Source: Deltaproteobacteria bacterium (GTDB taxonomy: Bacteria > Myxococcota_A > Polyangia > HGW-17 > SLPX01). From it: a DNA stretch of 48,967 nucleotides. Every line of letters starts with the position of its first letter. Within the stretch, counting starts at the first letter, position 1. Both the position numbers and the translations under genes were made by a program. Below, piece by piece: positions 1 to 9,374 of this stretch. The stretch covers positions 1-48,967 of the forward strand of contig JAGGXR010000043.1 of the NCBI GenBank assembly GCA_021162935.1. Reading direction: 5' to 3'. Below the pieces are notes generated by a model that saw nothing but the letters and a program-made list of their open reading frames with translations, made no database searches and had not been told where the DNA came from.

Positions 1-2118
1 AACCAGGCTGGGGATGCCTCGGTTACCGATGCCGCCGCCCCATGGGATGCAGAGGTTACCGATGACGCCGCCCCATGGGATGCAGAGGCCGACGCCGCCC
101 TGCCTCCGCCCCTCGCCCTGCTGGAGATCTATGCCCTGGACATCTGGGCCCAGCCGCTGCCCCAGGGCGAGGCGACCTTGACGGTCACCAGGAACAGCGC
201 CCCGGTGGCCACCACGGGCTGGCCCGTGGCCACGGTGGCCCTGCGGGACGCCGGCACCTACGCCGTGTCCCTGGAAGCGCCCGATCACGATCCTCTGTCA
301 GTGGATGCGGTGTGGAGCGGCGGCACTGGGCTCGCCGACCTGTCCGTCACCCCTGGCACGGGCACGACAGGGCACGGTTTTTCCCTGACCCGGCAGACCC
401 GCGACGTGGGCGGAGAGTTCATCCCGGTCTACACCCTTTACCTGGGGCTGCGGCACCAGTGGTTCTCGGCAGAGGGGCGACCGGCCCGACGCGGCAACCA
501 GGTGGACTTCCTCATGGACGGGGAGGAGGCCTGGGGGCAGGTCTACACCGACCTCACCGCAGCCACGCACGATGTGATGATCTCCACCTGGTGGTGGGTC
601 TCCAGCTTCGAGCTCTATCGGGATCCGGTGAACCATCATCAGCAGACCGCCACCGAGCGCTGGCCCTACACCATGCTCGGGGTGCTCGAGAACCTCACTG
701 CCGTGCGACGCGTCCTGGTGGGCGAGTTCTGGGGATCCCACGATATTGTGGACTTCATGACCTCGGATGCGGACCTGAAGGCCTACGCCGAGACCGCCAA
801 CGACGACTTTGAAATCATGGGGCAGGGCAACCCGACCTTTGGTGTCTTCCAGTTCGAGGTGACGCCCTTCCAGTTCGGAGAGCGGGTACGCCAGACCTTC
901 GCCGAGACCGCGGGCCGCACCTTCGACCCGGAGGACGACATCCAATCCACGGTGCCGGCACGCCAGGTGGACCTCACCCAGTGGCCCGTGTCCGTGGAGG
1001 TCCAGATCGCGTCCTACCACCAGAAGTTCGCGGTAATCGACGGCCAGGTGGCCTTCATCGGTGGCATGAACGTGAAGGGCACCGACTGGGACACGAGCGA
1101 CCACCGGGTCTTCGAGGAACGCCGCATGGAATTTGACGCCACCCAGGCAGAGCGCGACGACGTGATCAACAAGGACGCAGACTCCGAGTTCGGCCCGCGC
1201 AAGGACTACATGGTGCGCCTGGAGGGCCCGTCGGTACAGGACGCGGCCGACGTGTTCCACGAGCGCTGGGCCTACCAGATCTCCGAGGGAGTGCCCTACT
1301 CCCAGAACAGCACCGACTTCACGGTGCCGAGGGACCAGCCCGCCCAGCCTGGCGGCCTCCAGGTGCAGGTCACCGCCACCCTGCCTCAGCCCTTCTGGGA
1401 GCACGCCATCGCCGAGACCTGGTACAACGCCGTGGCCCACGCGGAGCAGTACATCTACATCGAGGATCAGTACTGGCGCATCCCCATGCTGGTGGACGCC
1501 ATCCTGGACCGGATGACCCAGGTGCCCACGCTCCGCCTGGTGGTCATCACCAAACCCGTGGACGAGTGGACCGACCCGGGCTGCGAGTGGACCCACGCCA
1601 CCCATCAGCAACTCCTTGCGGCCTTCCCGAACCGCTACCGCACCTATCAGCTCCGCGCCTTCGACATCGTGGACGTGGGCTGGGGAATCGACGAGACCGA
1701 CAGCAAGTTCATGGACATGGACACCCACTCCAAGCTCCTCATCGTGGACGACAAGTTCCTCTCCGTGGGCTCCTGCAACAAGAACAACCGGGGCATCGTG
1801 TACGAAGGCGAGCTCAACGTAGCCGTGCTAGACCCGACCTGGGTCCGAGACGTGCGCCGCCGCATCTTCGCCAACATCCTGCCGGACGGCACGCCGGCCA
1901 CCGACGACGTGGCCACCTGGTGGCAGCAGCTTGAAGACGCGGCCACCTGGAACGACAACGTGTATGATAACTGGGACGCCGAAGGCTGGGACATCGATCT
2001 CGGCGACGGCACCGACCCCCTGCCCGCCGCCTACACCCCCCAAGGCTTCATTTACTCCCTGGGCTTCCGCACGGTGAACGACTGCTTCATCGAAGGCGTG
2101 GGCCCAGACATGACCTGA
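1..2118 (+). CDS. Phospholipase D-like protein with two HKD motifs, 5' truncated by the window edge
   Basis: The reading frame is open from base 1 with no start codon, so the gene begins upstream. The first ~35 residues are an Ala/Asp-rich linker with an 11-residue tandem repeat, typical of the spacer after a lipoprotein or signal anchor. Then come an Ig-like stretch and two phospholipase D catalytic motifs: HQKFAVID (codons from 1018) followed by GGMN, and HSKLLIVD (from 1726) followed by GSCNKNNRG. These are the two HxK(x)4D halves of one PLD active site, so the enzyme should cleave phosphodiester bonds, probably of phospholipids, outside the cytoplasm. It ends at TGA 2116. The substrate cannot be told, and cardiolipin synthase-like or toxin-like activity remains possible. 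No partner gene is visible downstream. Confidence 0.85.
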   Translation, partial: NQAGDASVTDAAAPWDAEVTDDAAPWDAEADAALPPPLALLEIYALDIWAQPLPQGEATLTVTRNSAPVATTGWPVATVALRDAGTYAVSLEAPDHDPLSVDAVWSGGTGLADLSVTPGTGTTGHGFSLTRQTRDVGGEFIPVYTLYLGLRHQWFSAEGRPARRGNQVDFLMDGEEAWGQVYTDLTAATHDVMISTWWWVSSFELYRDPVNHHQQTATERWPYTMLGVLENLTAVRRVLVGEFWGSHDIVDFMTSDADLKAYAETANDDFEIMGQGNPTFGVFQFEVTPFQFGERVRQTFAETAGRTFDPEDDIQSTVPARQVDLTQWPVSVEVQIASYHQKFAVIDGQVAFIGGMNVKGTDWDTSDHRVFEERRMEFDATQAERDDVINKDADSEFGPRKDYMVRLEGPSVQDAADVFHERWAYQISEGVPYSQNSTDFTVPRDQPAQPGGLQVQVTATLPQPFWEHAIAETWYNAVAHAEQYIYIEDQYWRIPMLVDAILDRMTQVPTLRLVVITKPVDEWTDPGCEWTHATHQQLLAAFPNRYRTYQLRAFDIVDVGWGIDETDSKFMDMDTHSKLLIVDDKFLSVGSCNKNNRGIVYEGELNVAVLDPTWVRDVRRRIFANILPDGTPATDDVATWWQQLEDAATWNDNVYDNWDAEGWDIDLGDGTDPLPAAYTPQGFIYSLGFRTVNDCFIEGVGPDMT
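22..87 (+). repeat. 33-bp tandem repeat, two copies, in the PLD gene linker
   Basis: Bases 22-54 and 55-87 are the same 33-bp unit with one difference (gcc/gac), encoding an 11-residue Val-Thr-Asp-rich repeat. More copies may lie left of the window. Confidence 0.9.
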
Positions 2119-2291
2119 GCACGCGCGCCCCCTCCGCAAGGCGCACGATTTGACACGCCTCCTGCCCTCGACCTAGGCTGGTTGCCTGGGAGATCGGGCG
2201 CCCGCATCGCGCCGAGACCGCCTGACGCAATACTCTCTGCCCGCTGTGGGACCGACACCCTGCGAGCTGCCTTCTCTTGCCGGAAGACGCC

Positions 2292-2444
2292 ATGTTTTCG
2301 ACGACATCCATGGATTGGTTCAGCACGGGACAGTGGCTATGCCTCTGGATCCTCGCCGGATCGGTGGTTGCCCTCGAAGCCGGGGGGACCGCCTGCGGCG
2401 GCGGTGGAGACGCTGACAACGAGAACCTGAACGGAAACCATTGA
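2292..2444 (+). CDS. Possible 50-residue lipoprotein-like small ORF or gene remnant
   Basis: The ORF runs ATG 2292 to TGA 2442. The translation has a hydrophobic stretch (LCLWILAGSVVALEAGG) followed by T-A-C-G-G-G-G-D and an Asn/Asp/Glu-rich tail. That is the pattern of a lipoprotein signal plus linker, but with no domain after it. The lipobox is poor, with Gly-Thr-Ala before Cys, and no strong ribosome binding site is visible. It may be the remnant of a larger lipoprotein gene or chance. Confidence 0.25.
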   Translation: MFSTTSMDWFSTGQWLCLWILAGSVVALEAGGTACGGGGDADNENLNGNH

Positions 2445-2453
2445 ATTATCACC

Positions 2454-2519
2454 ATTTCAGCCCGTTTCTCCGGGGGAGGATCGGTTGAGTCATCAGGATT
2501 TCAGCCCGTTTCTTCGGGG
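2454..2519. repeat. 22-bp direct repeat, two copies 44 bp apart
   Basis: Copies at 2454-2475 and 2498-2519 differ at one base (ctccgggg/cttcgggg). Each can fold a short CCCG/CGGG stem. Two copies are too few to call a CRISPR. They may act as weak terminators or be a repeat family. Confidence 0.75.
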
Positions 2520-2572
2520 CAACATCCGCTTCGATGCTCCGAATTCCTCGTGCACAGGCGAATACCGTGGAG

Positions 2573-3352
2573 TCATTCGGACCGCATGGCCTCGATCTCC
2601 TGGGCGAGTCGGCTCATGGCGGCGCTGGCCCGATCCTGGAGAAACAGGTCGGTGATCTGGTCCGTATAGTTCGACCGGGACACGTTGACCTCAATGATGC
2701 GACAGCCCGCCTGCTTGGCCAAAAACGGCACCATGGATGCAGGCATGACCTCGCCTGTGGTGCCGATCACCAGAAAGACATCGGATCGCTGCGCCTCTTC
2801 GAATGAAGCATCACGTACCGACTCGGGAATCGGCTCACCAAAGAACACGAAGTCTGGTTTGAGGACCTCGTTGCAGGTAGGACAACGCGGCGGTAGATTG
2901 TTGAGATCCACCTTGGACACGTGGATCCGGGCGCTGCAGCCCTCGCAGACGAGATACTGAGCGGTCCCGTGGAACTCGTGGACCACCCTGCTGCCCGCCT
3001 CCTGGTGCAGGTTGTCGATGTTCTGGGTCACAACCGCCTGAAGGAGGCTGGCAGATTCGAGGTCCGCCAGCACATGATGGGCTGCATTGGGTTTTGCCTG
3101 GCCAAAAAAATCGTAAAAAATCTCTCGAATGAGCGCCCAGGACTCGGCTGGGTGACGATGGAAATACCCGATTTCCAGAAAGCCCGGGTCGTACTTGCTC
3201 CACAGGCCATCCTTTCCGCGAAACGGCGGAATACCGCTTTCTACTGAAATGCCCGCACCAGTAAACGCCACGCTCCGCTTCGAGGCCAACAGGAGTTCGG
3301 CCGCCTCGCGGTAGAGTCGATTCCCATCCAAATGTCTGTCACCCTGTTCCAT
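2573..3352 (-). CDS. Sir2-family NAD-dependent protein deacylase (sirtuin)
   Basis: A 259-residue protein with the Sir2 core in order: FTGAGISVESGIPPFRG (NAD binding), TQNIDNLHQEAG, the catalytic His in HEFHGT, two zinc-binding CxxC pairs (CEGC, CPTC), then the VIGTTGEV and EVN motifs of the Rossmann fold. It should remove acyl groups from lysines using NAD, in the cytosol. The start is placed at ATG 3352 because AAAGGTG lies just before it. An in-frame upstream ATG at 3394 would lie within a palindrome and has no ribosome binding site. The gene follows the amidase on the same strand after a 166-base gap that contains its own likely promoter. The target proteins are unknown. Confidence 0.92.
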   Translation of the reverse strand: MEQGDRHLDGNRLYREAAELLLASKRSVAFTGAGISVESGIPPFRGKDGLWSKYDPGFLEIGYFHRHPAESWALIREIFYDFFGQAKPNAAHHVLADLESASLLQAVVTQNIDNLHQEAGSRVVHEFHGTAQYLVCEGCSARIHVSKVDLNNLPPRCPTCNEVLKPDFVFFGEPIPESVRDASFEEAQRSDVFLVIGTTGEVMPASMVPFLAKQAGCRIIEVNVSRSNYTDQITDLFLQDRASAAMSRLAQEIEAMRSE

Positions 3353-3378
3353 GATGCACCTTTCTGCCATCCATCGAG

Positions 3379-3398
3379 ATCCATGGAGGTCCATGGAT
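3379..3398. promoter_or_regulatory. Perfect 9-2-9 inverted repeat ahead of the sirtuin start
   Basis: ATCCATGGA, two bases, TCCATGGAT. It lies 27 bases upstream of the chosen ATG, inside the inferred leader transcript. It could be an operator or an RNA hairpin controlling access to the start. The regulator is unknown. Confidence 0.5.
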
Positions 3399-3480
3399 GT
3401 CCCACGAGCATGAGACCAGCCGGCATGCCTTGTTCAGAACGCATGACGCGATCACCGCCTACCGGTCCAAGCCCCTTAGC

Positions 3481-3510
3481 AGTATCGTCAGGATGCACAG
3501 GTCCTGTCAA
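3481..3510 (-). promoter_or_regulatory. Likely sigma-70 type promoter for the sirtuin gene
   Basis: On the minus strand TTGACA (3510-3505), 18-base spacer, GATACT (3486-3481). This implies a leader of about 120 bases. Confidence 0.5.
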
Positions 3511-3518
3511 ACCGATTC

Positions 3519-4124
3519 TCACAGATGAGAGGAATCGTGCATCGATCGGAAAAGTGGCCGTTGCATCTTGGCGAAAAAACGACGCAGTCCGTTCCAATCA
3601 AACAGCGGTCCAGGGTCCAGCTTGCGGCGCACGAAAAGGTCCGACCGGTCCTGGGCCGGCTGGAGGGTCTGATCCAGGTCACTGTGTCGAACGAGATGAA
3701 GACGTCTGGTCAGAGAACGTGACAGGATGTCCAACAAGCAGGCAAGCGACTCGTATTGAGCGTCGGTATAAGGCTGAGTCATCTCCTGACTGCGCGAGTC
3801 GTACCAATTTGGATACCGGCCCTGGTTGACCATTTCGATGCCCACGCTACCCCGATTATGGCCCCGAACATGATGGGCGACCCGGTCCAAGGCGACGTAT
3901 TGCACGACGGTTCCATCCCGATCGATGTAGAAGTGCCCGCTGTTCCCTGTCCCTGACGGATAGAGGATGCGCTCGGCATACTGACGGGCCATGGCAAGGT
4001 CCGGCAGTTCAGTGCAATGAATGACCACGAGTCCGATTCTGGCCAGGGAACGGCGGTCGAGACGGTCCTGGTAAGGAAGCGGAGCATCGGCCACAAGGCA
4101 ATCTCGTGCAGGCAGGTGAAGCAC
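3519..4124 (-). CDS. N-acetylmuramoyl-L-alanine amidase, Amidase_2 (AmpD/PGRP) family
   Basis: A protein of up to 201 residues with the Amidase_2 fold: VVIHCTE (first zinc His), GHFYIDRDGTVVQYV, AHHVRGHNRGSVGIEMVN, then RHSDLD and KLDPGPLFDW, which hold the remaining His and Asp zinc ligands. It should cut the lactyl-amide bond between MurNAc and the stem peptide. No signal peptide is visible, which favours a cytosolic role in muropeptide recycling, as in AmpD, unless the N-terminus is misplaced. The GTG at 4124 begins 8 bases after the ftsZ stop, so the gene is probably co-transcribed with ftsZ and may be translationally coupled. No good ribosome binding site precedes it, and a GTG near 4094 is an alternative. 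Confidence 0.85.
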   Translation of the reverse strand: MLHLPARDCLVADAPLPYQDRLDRRSLARIGLVVIHCTELPDLAMARQYAERILYPSGTGNSGHFYIDRDGTVVQYVALDRVAHHVRGHNRGSVGIEMVNQGRYPNWYDSRSQEMTQPYTDAQYESLACLLDILSRSLTRRLHLVRHSDLDQTLQPAQDRSDLFVRRKLDPGPLFDWNGLRRFFAKMQRPLFRSMHDSSHL

Positions 4125-4132
4125 CGAAGCGA

Positions 4133-5347
4133 CTACTTGACGGTGGAAACTTGAGTGGACTTCCGGATGAAGGCCGGGACGTCGAGATCGTCCATGTTGT
4201 CGTCCATTCCAAGGTCCTCCATGCCGCCTCGGACCTGGGACTCCATGGTGGATTCGGCCTGGCGCGCCATGCGCTGGCGGCGCACGTGCGTCGGCACGTC
4301 GCGATTCTGGGTGTCGCCCATGTACAGGGGCATCTGAGTTGCCCGACGCCCGGTCGCCAGATGGCTCGAATCCACGGCGGCCTGAATCCGGCCGTTGAAC
4401 CCAGTGGCGATGACCGTGATGGACATTTCCTTCTGGATCGTGGAGTCGATGACCGAACCGAAGATGATGTTCGCCTCGGGATGGGCCTTTTCCTGAATCA
4501 GGCTGGCGGCCTCGGTGATCTCGGCCAGGGTCAGGTCCGGACCCGACGTGATATTGATCAGGATACCCATCGCACCGTCGATGGACATATCTTCGAGCAG
4601 CGGGCTGGAAATGGCCTGCGTGGCGGCGTCCGAGGCACGACGCTCTCCTTCGGCCCGGCCGGTCCCCATCAGGGCCTTGCCCTTTTCCCTCATCACGGTG
4701 CGCACATCGGCAAAGTCCACGTTGATGTAGCCGGATTGCGTGATCAGGTCCGCAATGCCCTTGACCGCATTGAGGAGCACGTTGTCCGCCTTGCGGAAGG
4801 CCTCGATCAGGGTCACGTGCCCGGCCATGTTCACGAGACGATCGTTGGGAATCGTGATGAGCGTATCGACCGACTCCTGAAGCTCCTTGATCCCCTGGCT
4901 CGCCTGCTGACCGCGACGCCGACCCTCGAACGTAAAGGGCCTGGTGACCACGCCGACCGTCAGGGCGCCGATTTCTCGCGCCGCCTTCGCGATGACCGGA
5001 GCGCCGCCCGTTCCGGTGCCGCCGCCCATGCCGGCAGTGACGAAGACCATATCGGCCCCGGTCAGAACTTCTTGGATTTTCTTGAGGTCCTCTTCAGCGG
5101 CCCTGCGGCCCACCTCGGGGTCGGCGCCCGCGCCAAGCCCTCTGGTAATATTCAGACCGAGTTGGATCTTCTCAGCCGCTTGGTTGGCATCCAATGCCTG
5201 TTTGTCCGTGTTCGCGGCGACGAACTCGACCCCGTGCAGCTTGGCGTCAATCATTGTGTTGACGGCATTGCCTCCACCGCCACCGACACCGATAACCTTG
5301 ATTTTCGCCTGGCTCTCGATGGTATCGTCCAGTTCCATATACGTCAT
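4133..5347 (-). CDS. ftsZ: Cell division protein FtsZ
   Basis: A 404-residue tubulin-like GTPase that forms the Z-ring at midcell. It shows the N-terminal [13 protein letters not shown] loop, the tubulin signature MGGGTGTG (about residues 107-114), the NDRL motif, the catalytic T7 loop around [11 protein letters not shown], and a variable linker ending in the conserved C-terminal peptide [10 protein letters not shown] that binds FtsA. The start at ATG 5347 is set by AAGGAGGA six bases upstream. In-frame codons further upstream lie beyond this site. It is the last essential gene of the dcw block, 35 bases after ftsA, with the amidase just downstream. Confidence 0.99.
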   Translation of the reverse strand: MTYMELDDTIESQAKIKVIGVGGGGGNAVNTMIDAKLHGVEFVAANTDKQALDANQAAEKIQLGLNITRGLGAGADPEVGRRAAEEDLKKIQEVLTGADMVFVTAGMGGGTGTGGAPVIAKAAREIGALTVGVVTRPFTFEGRRRGQQASQGIKELQESVDTLITIPNDRLVNMAGHVTLIEAFRKADNVLLNAVKGIADLITQSGYINVDFADVRTVMREKGKALMGTGRAEGERRASDAATQAISSPLLEDMSIDGAMGILINITSGPDLTLAEITEAASLIQEKAHPEANIIFGSVIDSTIQKEMSITVIATGFNGRIQAAVDSSHLATGRRATQMPLYMGDTQNRDVPTHVRRQRMARQAESTMESQVRGGMEDLGMDDNMDDLDVPAFIRKSTQVSTVK

Positions 5348-5382
5348 CCGACTCCTCCTTACCGCGACCGACAGGCCTGTGT

Positions 5383-6618
5383 TCAAAAGACTTCCCGCCA
5401 CCAATCCCGCATTCTTCGCATCATCCGGCTGTACGGTTTGTCATCACTGTTGAGAACACGAAAATGCGTTTCTTGATCGTTCTCTGCTCCATATTTTACC
5501 AAACCGACGCCTGTGGCAAATTTTGGACTATTTATGACTCCGACGAGGCCTTTTACGTCCTTGGGCAGACCGACGCGAACCGGCATGTCCAAAATATGTT
5601 CCGCCAGTTGGGCCATTCCGGGCAGGCTCGCCGATCCTCCAGTAATCACGACGCCAGCTCCGAGCAAATCCGCATAATTCGCCTTGTCCAGCTCTCGATA
5701 GACGAGTCGAAAGATCTCCTCGACCCGAGGCTCGATGATGCTCGCCAGCAGTCTCCTCGGCACGATCCGAGGCTCCCTGCCGCCGGTACTGGGAACTTCC
5801 ACCGTTTCTTCCTCGCCAACGGAATTTACCAGAGCATAGCCCCACTGCTGCTTGATCCGCTCGGCCTCCGCCCTGGGCGTCCGCAGCCCCACGGCCACGT
5901 CCGACGTGAGGTGATCGCCGCCGATGGTCAAAATCGAGGTATGCACCACGGAACCGTCAAGGAAAATAGCGATGTCGGTGGTTCCGCCACCGATATCCAC
6001 CAGGGCGACCCCAAGCTCCTTTTCGTCCTCGTCCAGGGTCGAAAGGGCCGACGCAAGGGGTTCGAGCACGATGTCTGCTACGTCCAAATCGGCCATGTTG
6101 CAGCACTTGATGATATTTTGTGCCGAGGTCACCGCCGCCGTCACCAGATGCACCTGGGCCTCGAGCCGCACACCTCTCATGCCCACCGGGTCCTTGATAC
6201 CGTCCTGATCATCAACCACGAAGTTCTTGGGCAGGACATGGATGATCTCCCGGTCCATCGGCATGGCAACGGCGCTAGCCGCATCGATCACGCGCTCCAC
6301 GTCCTGCTGGGTCACCTCCCGATCCTTGATGCCGACCACGCCCGGACTGTTCACACTGCTGATGTGCCCACCGGCAATCCCGGCGTACACCGTGGCAATC
6401 TCGCAGCCCGCCATGAGCCCTGCTTCTGCTATCGCCTCCCGGATGGAGTTTACCGTCGCATCGATGTTCACCACCACACCCTTGCGCAACCCTGTCGAAG
6501 GATGGGTCCCCACACCCAAAACAGTCAACGAGCCGTCCACGTCCGCCTCGCCGACGACCGCAGCGATCTTCGTGGTTCCAATGTCCAGACCAACGACCAC
6601 TTCCCTGTCTTCTGACAT
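5383..6618 (-). CDS. ftsA: Cell division protein FtsA
   Basis: A 411-residue actin-family ATPase that tethers FtsZ to the membrane. It shows the phosphate-1 loop [16 protein letters not shown] at the N-terminus, the phosphate-2 motif [13 protein letters not shown], and the adenosine motif [13 protein letters not shown]. The C-terminus ([16 protein letters not shown]) is the amphipathic membrane-targeting helix, here very rich in Arg and Trp. The ATG at 6618 follows AAGGGACGAAGG. The 258 bases between this gene and ftsQ hold no convincing ORF and may contain a promoter for ftsA-ftsZ, although no clear -35/-10 pair was found. Confidence 0.98.
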   Translation of the reverse strand: MSEDREVVVGLDIGTTKIAAVVGEADVDGSLTVLGVGTHPSTGLRKGVVVNIDATVNSIREAIAEAGLMAGCEIATVYAGIAGGHISSVNSPGVVGIKDREVTQQDVERVIDAASAVAMPMDREIIHVLPKNFVVDDQDGIKDPVGMRGVRLEAQVHLVTAAVTSAQNIIKCCNMADLDVADIVLEPLASALSTLDEDEKELGVALVDIGGGTTDIAIFLDGSVVHTSILTIGGDHLTSDVAVGLRTPRAEAERIKQQWGYALVNSVGEEETVEVPSTGGREPRIVPRRLLASIIEPRVEEIFRLVYRELDKANYADLLGAGVVITGGSASLPGMAQLAEHILDMPVRVGLPKDVKGLVGVINSPKFATGVGLVKYGAENDQETHFRVLNSDDKPYSRMMRRMRDWWREVF

Positions 6619-6876
6619 GCCTTCGTCCCTTTCTGTCCACCAGGCTCTGTGCTGGCCTCACTCCGTCGCGTACCACTTTGGTCCTAACAGTCGTTCCGTT
6701 CGTCTGCCTCATCCAGGCGCCGATCCAGCCGGCCCCCATGATCCGGCGCCACCGCCCCACCGCCCCGCTCCGCCGACCGGCACGCCTCCCACGCCTCTCG
6801 ACACCATGGTCGACAGTCCTACCGACCATCTTGTGGCCAATTCCATGCTTTGCGCAAATTTCTGACGTGAATCCGC

Positions 6877-7986
6877 CTATCGATCCACCTGGGCCAGTCG
6901 CACCGTGACCCGCTCGGGTCGCACCTTGTTGTCCAAGCGCACCACACCCACCCTGGCCGCGTCCTTGCCCAAAGCCGTCAGGACGCTGTCCAATCGATTC
7001 AACTTGGCCGCAATGGCGCCCTGTCCAAGGCGAATCTGTATCCCGGTCTTTCGCGTGTAGAGGGTCACGTCTCCGTCCCGATCCCGATGCAACTCGCCCA
7101 CCGCCGGTCGGTCCCCGCGACGATCGTAATTCTCGACGATTGCAATCATCTCGCGAATCCAGGCCTCCGTTCCCTTGCGCCGACGATCGTATTGCGACCG
7201 ATCGATGCCCGTGACAAAGGGCAGATTTGTCACTTCTTCAGGTTTGGCCCGCTTGAAGATCACGCCTCGGTCGTTCGCCAGATAAAGGCCGGACATCACC
7301 ACCACCACGATCGGTTTCTGCTCCGTTACATGAATCTCGATGGTATCGGGCAGCTTCCTCGTGGCCTGAGCCGAGGCAATCCATGGGTGGGCGGCCACCC
7401 GAGATGCCACTTTCTTGAGGTCCAACGTGAACACGTTCGCATGCGTCCCAATCCCAGCAATCGACCGCAACTCGGCGGCGGAAACGTGCTCGGTTGGACT
7501 AAAGACCACATGGTGCACTTCGAAATGGGCGGACCTCGTCACGAACCGATAGGCCTCGTAGCCTCCGCCCACCAAAAGAAGGACCGCTGCGGTCACAGCC
7601 AGGAAACGGACGAGCGAGGCACTGACGGACCACCGGTCGGCCGCGCCGGTGATCCGATGCAGGAACGACCCGTCCTCGAGCGCCACCTTCCAGGATGCAG
7701 AAGACGGCGCGACCACCTGCCGATTGCCCGTGGTCTTTCGGTTCCTGCGCTGCGACCTGCGCGTCTTCTTCGCGCCGCTGCCTTGTTTGGCCCTGGAGGC
7801 ACGCCCCCATCGACTCTGCGAATCGGCGGCCTTCCATTCACCCGTGCTGGCAAGGCGAAAGGTACCCGTCGCAGTTCGCTGCGACCGCCCACGATCGGCC
7901 TGTTTCCTGCCTGCATGAGCCCTGTCGGCCTTGCGGAACGAACCGGTCGTGCCCGTGCGCCACTGTCCGCTCGTGGGCCCCGTCAT
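6877..7986 (-). CDS. ftsQ: Cell division protein FtsQ with a long basic N-terminal tail
   Basis: A 369-residue bitopic divisome protein. Residues 1-120 are cytoplasmic and very rich in Arg, Lys, Gly and Ser. A transmembrane helix (about 124-142) follows, then a POTRA domain (about 155-222, starting [19 protein letters not shown]) and the FtsQ beta domain. It connects early cytosolic and late periplasmic division proteins. The N-terminal tail is several times longer than the ~25 residues seen in E. coli FtsQ. Its ATG overlaps the murC stop as ATGA. Confidence 0.93.
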   Translation of the reverse strand: MTGPTSGQWRTGTTGSFRKADRAHAGRKQADRGRSQRTATGTFRLASTGEWKAADSQSRWGRASRAKQGSGAKKTRRSQRRNRKTTGNRQVVAPSSASWKVALEDGSFLHRITGAADRWSVSASLVRFLAVTAAVLLLVGGGYEAYRFVTRSAHFEVHHVVFSPTEHVSAAELRSIAGIGTHANVFTLDLKKVASRVAAHPWIASAQATRKLPDTIEIHVTEQKPIVVVVMSGLYLANDRGVIFKRAKPEEVTNLPFVTGIDRSQYDRRRKGTEAWIREMIAIVENYDRRGDRPAVGELHRDRDGDVTLYTRKTGIQIRLGQGAIAAKLNRLDSVLTALGKDAARVGVVRLDNKVRPERVTVRLAQVDR

Positions 7987-9374
7987 GATGCTCCTCCCTG
8001 ATCGTCGAATCGAACGAGGAGGTCTCGACCCACCTTCCAGACATCACCGGCCCCCAAGGTGATGACCAGATCCTGGTCCGCCGCCCAAGATGAAAGATAC
8101 TCCACGGCCGCATCGAGGCTCCCCACGTACTCGACCCCCTTATGACCGAAACGCGCAATGGCCTCGGCGAGCCCCTTTGCATCCACACCCTCGATGGGCG
8201 ACTCACCCGCAGGATAGATATCCGTGACTAAGACGACGTCTGCCTGATTAAACGCGGTGGAAAACTCATTCCAGAGACGCTCCACCCTGCTGTAGCGATG
8301 TGGCTGAAACACAGCGGCGATTCGATGATTTGGATAGCTCAGTCTGGCCCCCGAAAGGGTCGTCATGATCTCGGCGGGATGGTGTCCGTAGTCATCCACC
8401 ACCACGACACCGTCACGCTCACCACGAACCGTGAATCGTCGCTGCACGCCTTGAAACCCGGCCAGTGCCTTTTGAACCACGGAAAACTCGATGCCAAGCT
8501 CGTCGGCGATGGCGACCACCGACAGGGCATTGAGCACGTTGTGTCGCCCCGGCATCTGCAGGGTCAGATGCCCTAATCGCTTCCCGAACCGATACACGTC
8601 GAACCGGGACGTCAAGCCATCGAACTGGACATCGTCGGCCCGAAAATCCGCCTGGGCGGAAAAGCCGTAGGTCAAACAACGTTTGTGCATCCTGGGAATG
8701 AGGTTCTGCACCCGCGGGTGGTCCAGGCAGGCCGCCACGGCTCCGTAGAAGGGCACCTTGTTGGCGAACCGGACAAACGCTTCTTCGAGTTTTTCGACCG
8801 TGCCGTAGTGGTCCAGATGTTCTGGATCGATGTTCGTAATCACCGACAGAACAGGCGACAGGAGCAAAAACGATCCGTCGGACTCGTCTGCCTCGGCCAC
8901 GAGGTAGTCGCTCTGGCCCAATCGCGCATTGGACCCAAGACTGTTCAACTTGCCTCCGATGACGACCGTGGGGTCCATGCCCGCTTCGGACAAGACCGTG
9001 GCGAGCAAAGACGTGGTGCTCGTTTTGCCGTGGGTGCCGGCCACGGCGATTCCATACTTGAGGCGCATCAACTCCGCGAGCATCTCCGCCCTGGGAATCA
9101 CGGGAATCTTGTGCCGATGTGCCTCGACCACTTCAGGATTGTCGTGTTTGACCGCACTCGAAATCACCACCACGTCGGCCCCTTGCACCTGTTCGGCCCT
9201 GTGCCCCTTGTACATGACCCCGCCCAGGCCGACGAGCCGTTGGGTCGAATCATTGGAGCGCAGATCGCTGCCCGAGACGTGATATCCCAAATTCAAAAGG
9301 ACCTCAGCAATGCCGCTCATCCCGATTCCACCGGCCCCAACGAAGTGAATGTGACGCACTCGTTTGTTGAACAT
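7983..9374 (-). CDS. murC: UDP-N-acetylmuramate--L-alanine ligase MurC
   Basis: A 463-residue Mur ligase that adds L-Ala to UDP-MurNAc using ATP. It shows the N-terminal [14 protein letters not shown] Rossmann motif typical of MurC, the ATP loop [14 protein letters not shown], the EADESDGSF motif, the [11 protein letters not shown] motif, and the ligase C-terminal [10 protein letters not shown] motif. ATG 9374 is preferred over the adjacent GTG 9377 because GGAGG lies four bases before it. The start overlaps the murG stop (TGATG) and the stop overlaps ftsQ. murB, which often sits between murC and ftsQ, is missing. Confidence 0.98.
   Translation of the reverse strand: MFNKRVRHIHFVGAGGIGMSGIAEVLLNLGYHVSGSDLRSNDSTQRLVGLGGVMYKGHRAEQVQGADVVVISSAVKHDNPEVVEAHRHKIPVIPRAEMLAELMRLKYGIAVAGTHGKTSTTSLLATVLSEAGMDPTVVIGGKLNSLGSNARLGQSDYLVAEADESDGSFLLLSPVLSVITNIDPEHLDHYGTVEKLEEAFVRFANKVPFYGAVAACLDHPRVQNLIPRMHKRCLTYGFSAQADFRADDVQFDGLTSRFDVYRFGKRLGHLTLQMPGRHNVLNALSVVAIADELGIEFSVVQKALAGFQGVQRRFTVRGERDGVVVVDDYGHHPAEIMTTLSGARLSYPNHRIAAVFQPHRYSRVERLWNEFSTAFNQADVVLVTDIYPAGESPIEGVDAKGLAEAIARFGHKGVEYVGSLDAAVEYLSSWAADQDLVITLGAGDVWKVGRDLLVRFDDQGGAS

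Larger units (their letters stand above)
2119..2572. other. Convergent intergenic region between the PLD gene and the sirtuin gene
   Basis: About 450 bases separate two convergent genes. It holds a possible 50-codon remnant (2292-2444) and a 22-bp direct repeat (2454-2519), each described separately. No tRNA or clear T-tailed terminator was seen. Confidence 0.6.

Noticed and set aside
298-1728. Long minus-strand open frame opposite the PLD gene
   Set aside because: It is a codon-bias shadow: the plus strand carries clear HKD motifs, and the minus-strand translation is His/Val/Gly-rich with no domain.
2454-2519. CRISPR-like repeat pair
   Set aside because: Only two copies with a 22-base interval, no array and no cas genes.
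4106-5476. Long plus-strand open frame opposite ftsZ
   Set aside because: It is antisense to an unmistakable ftsZ and has no family features.
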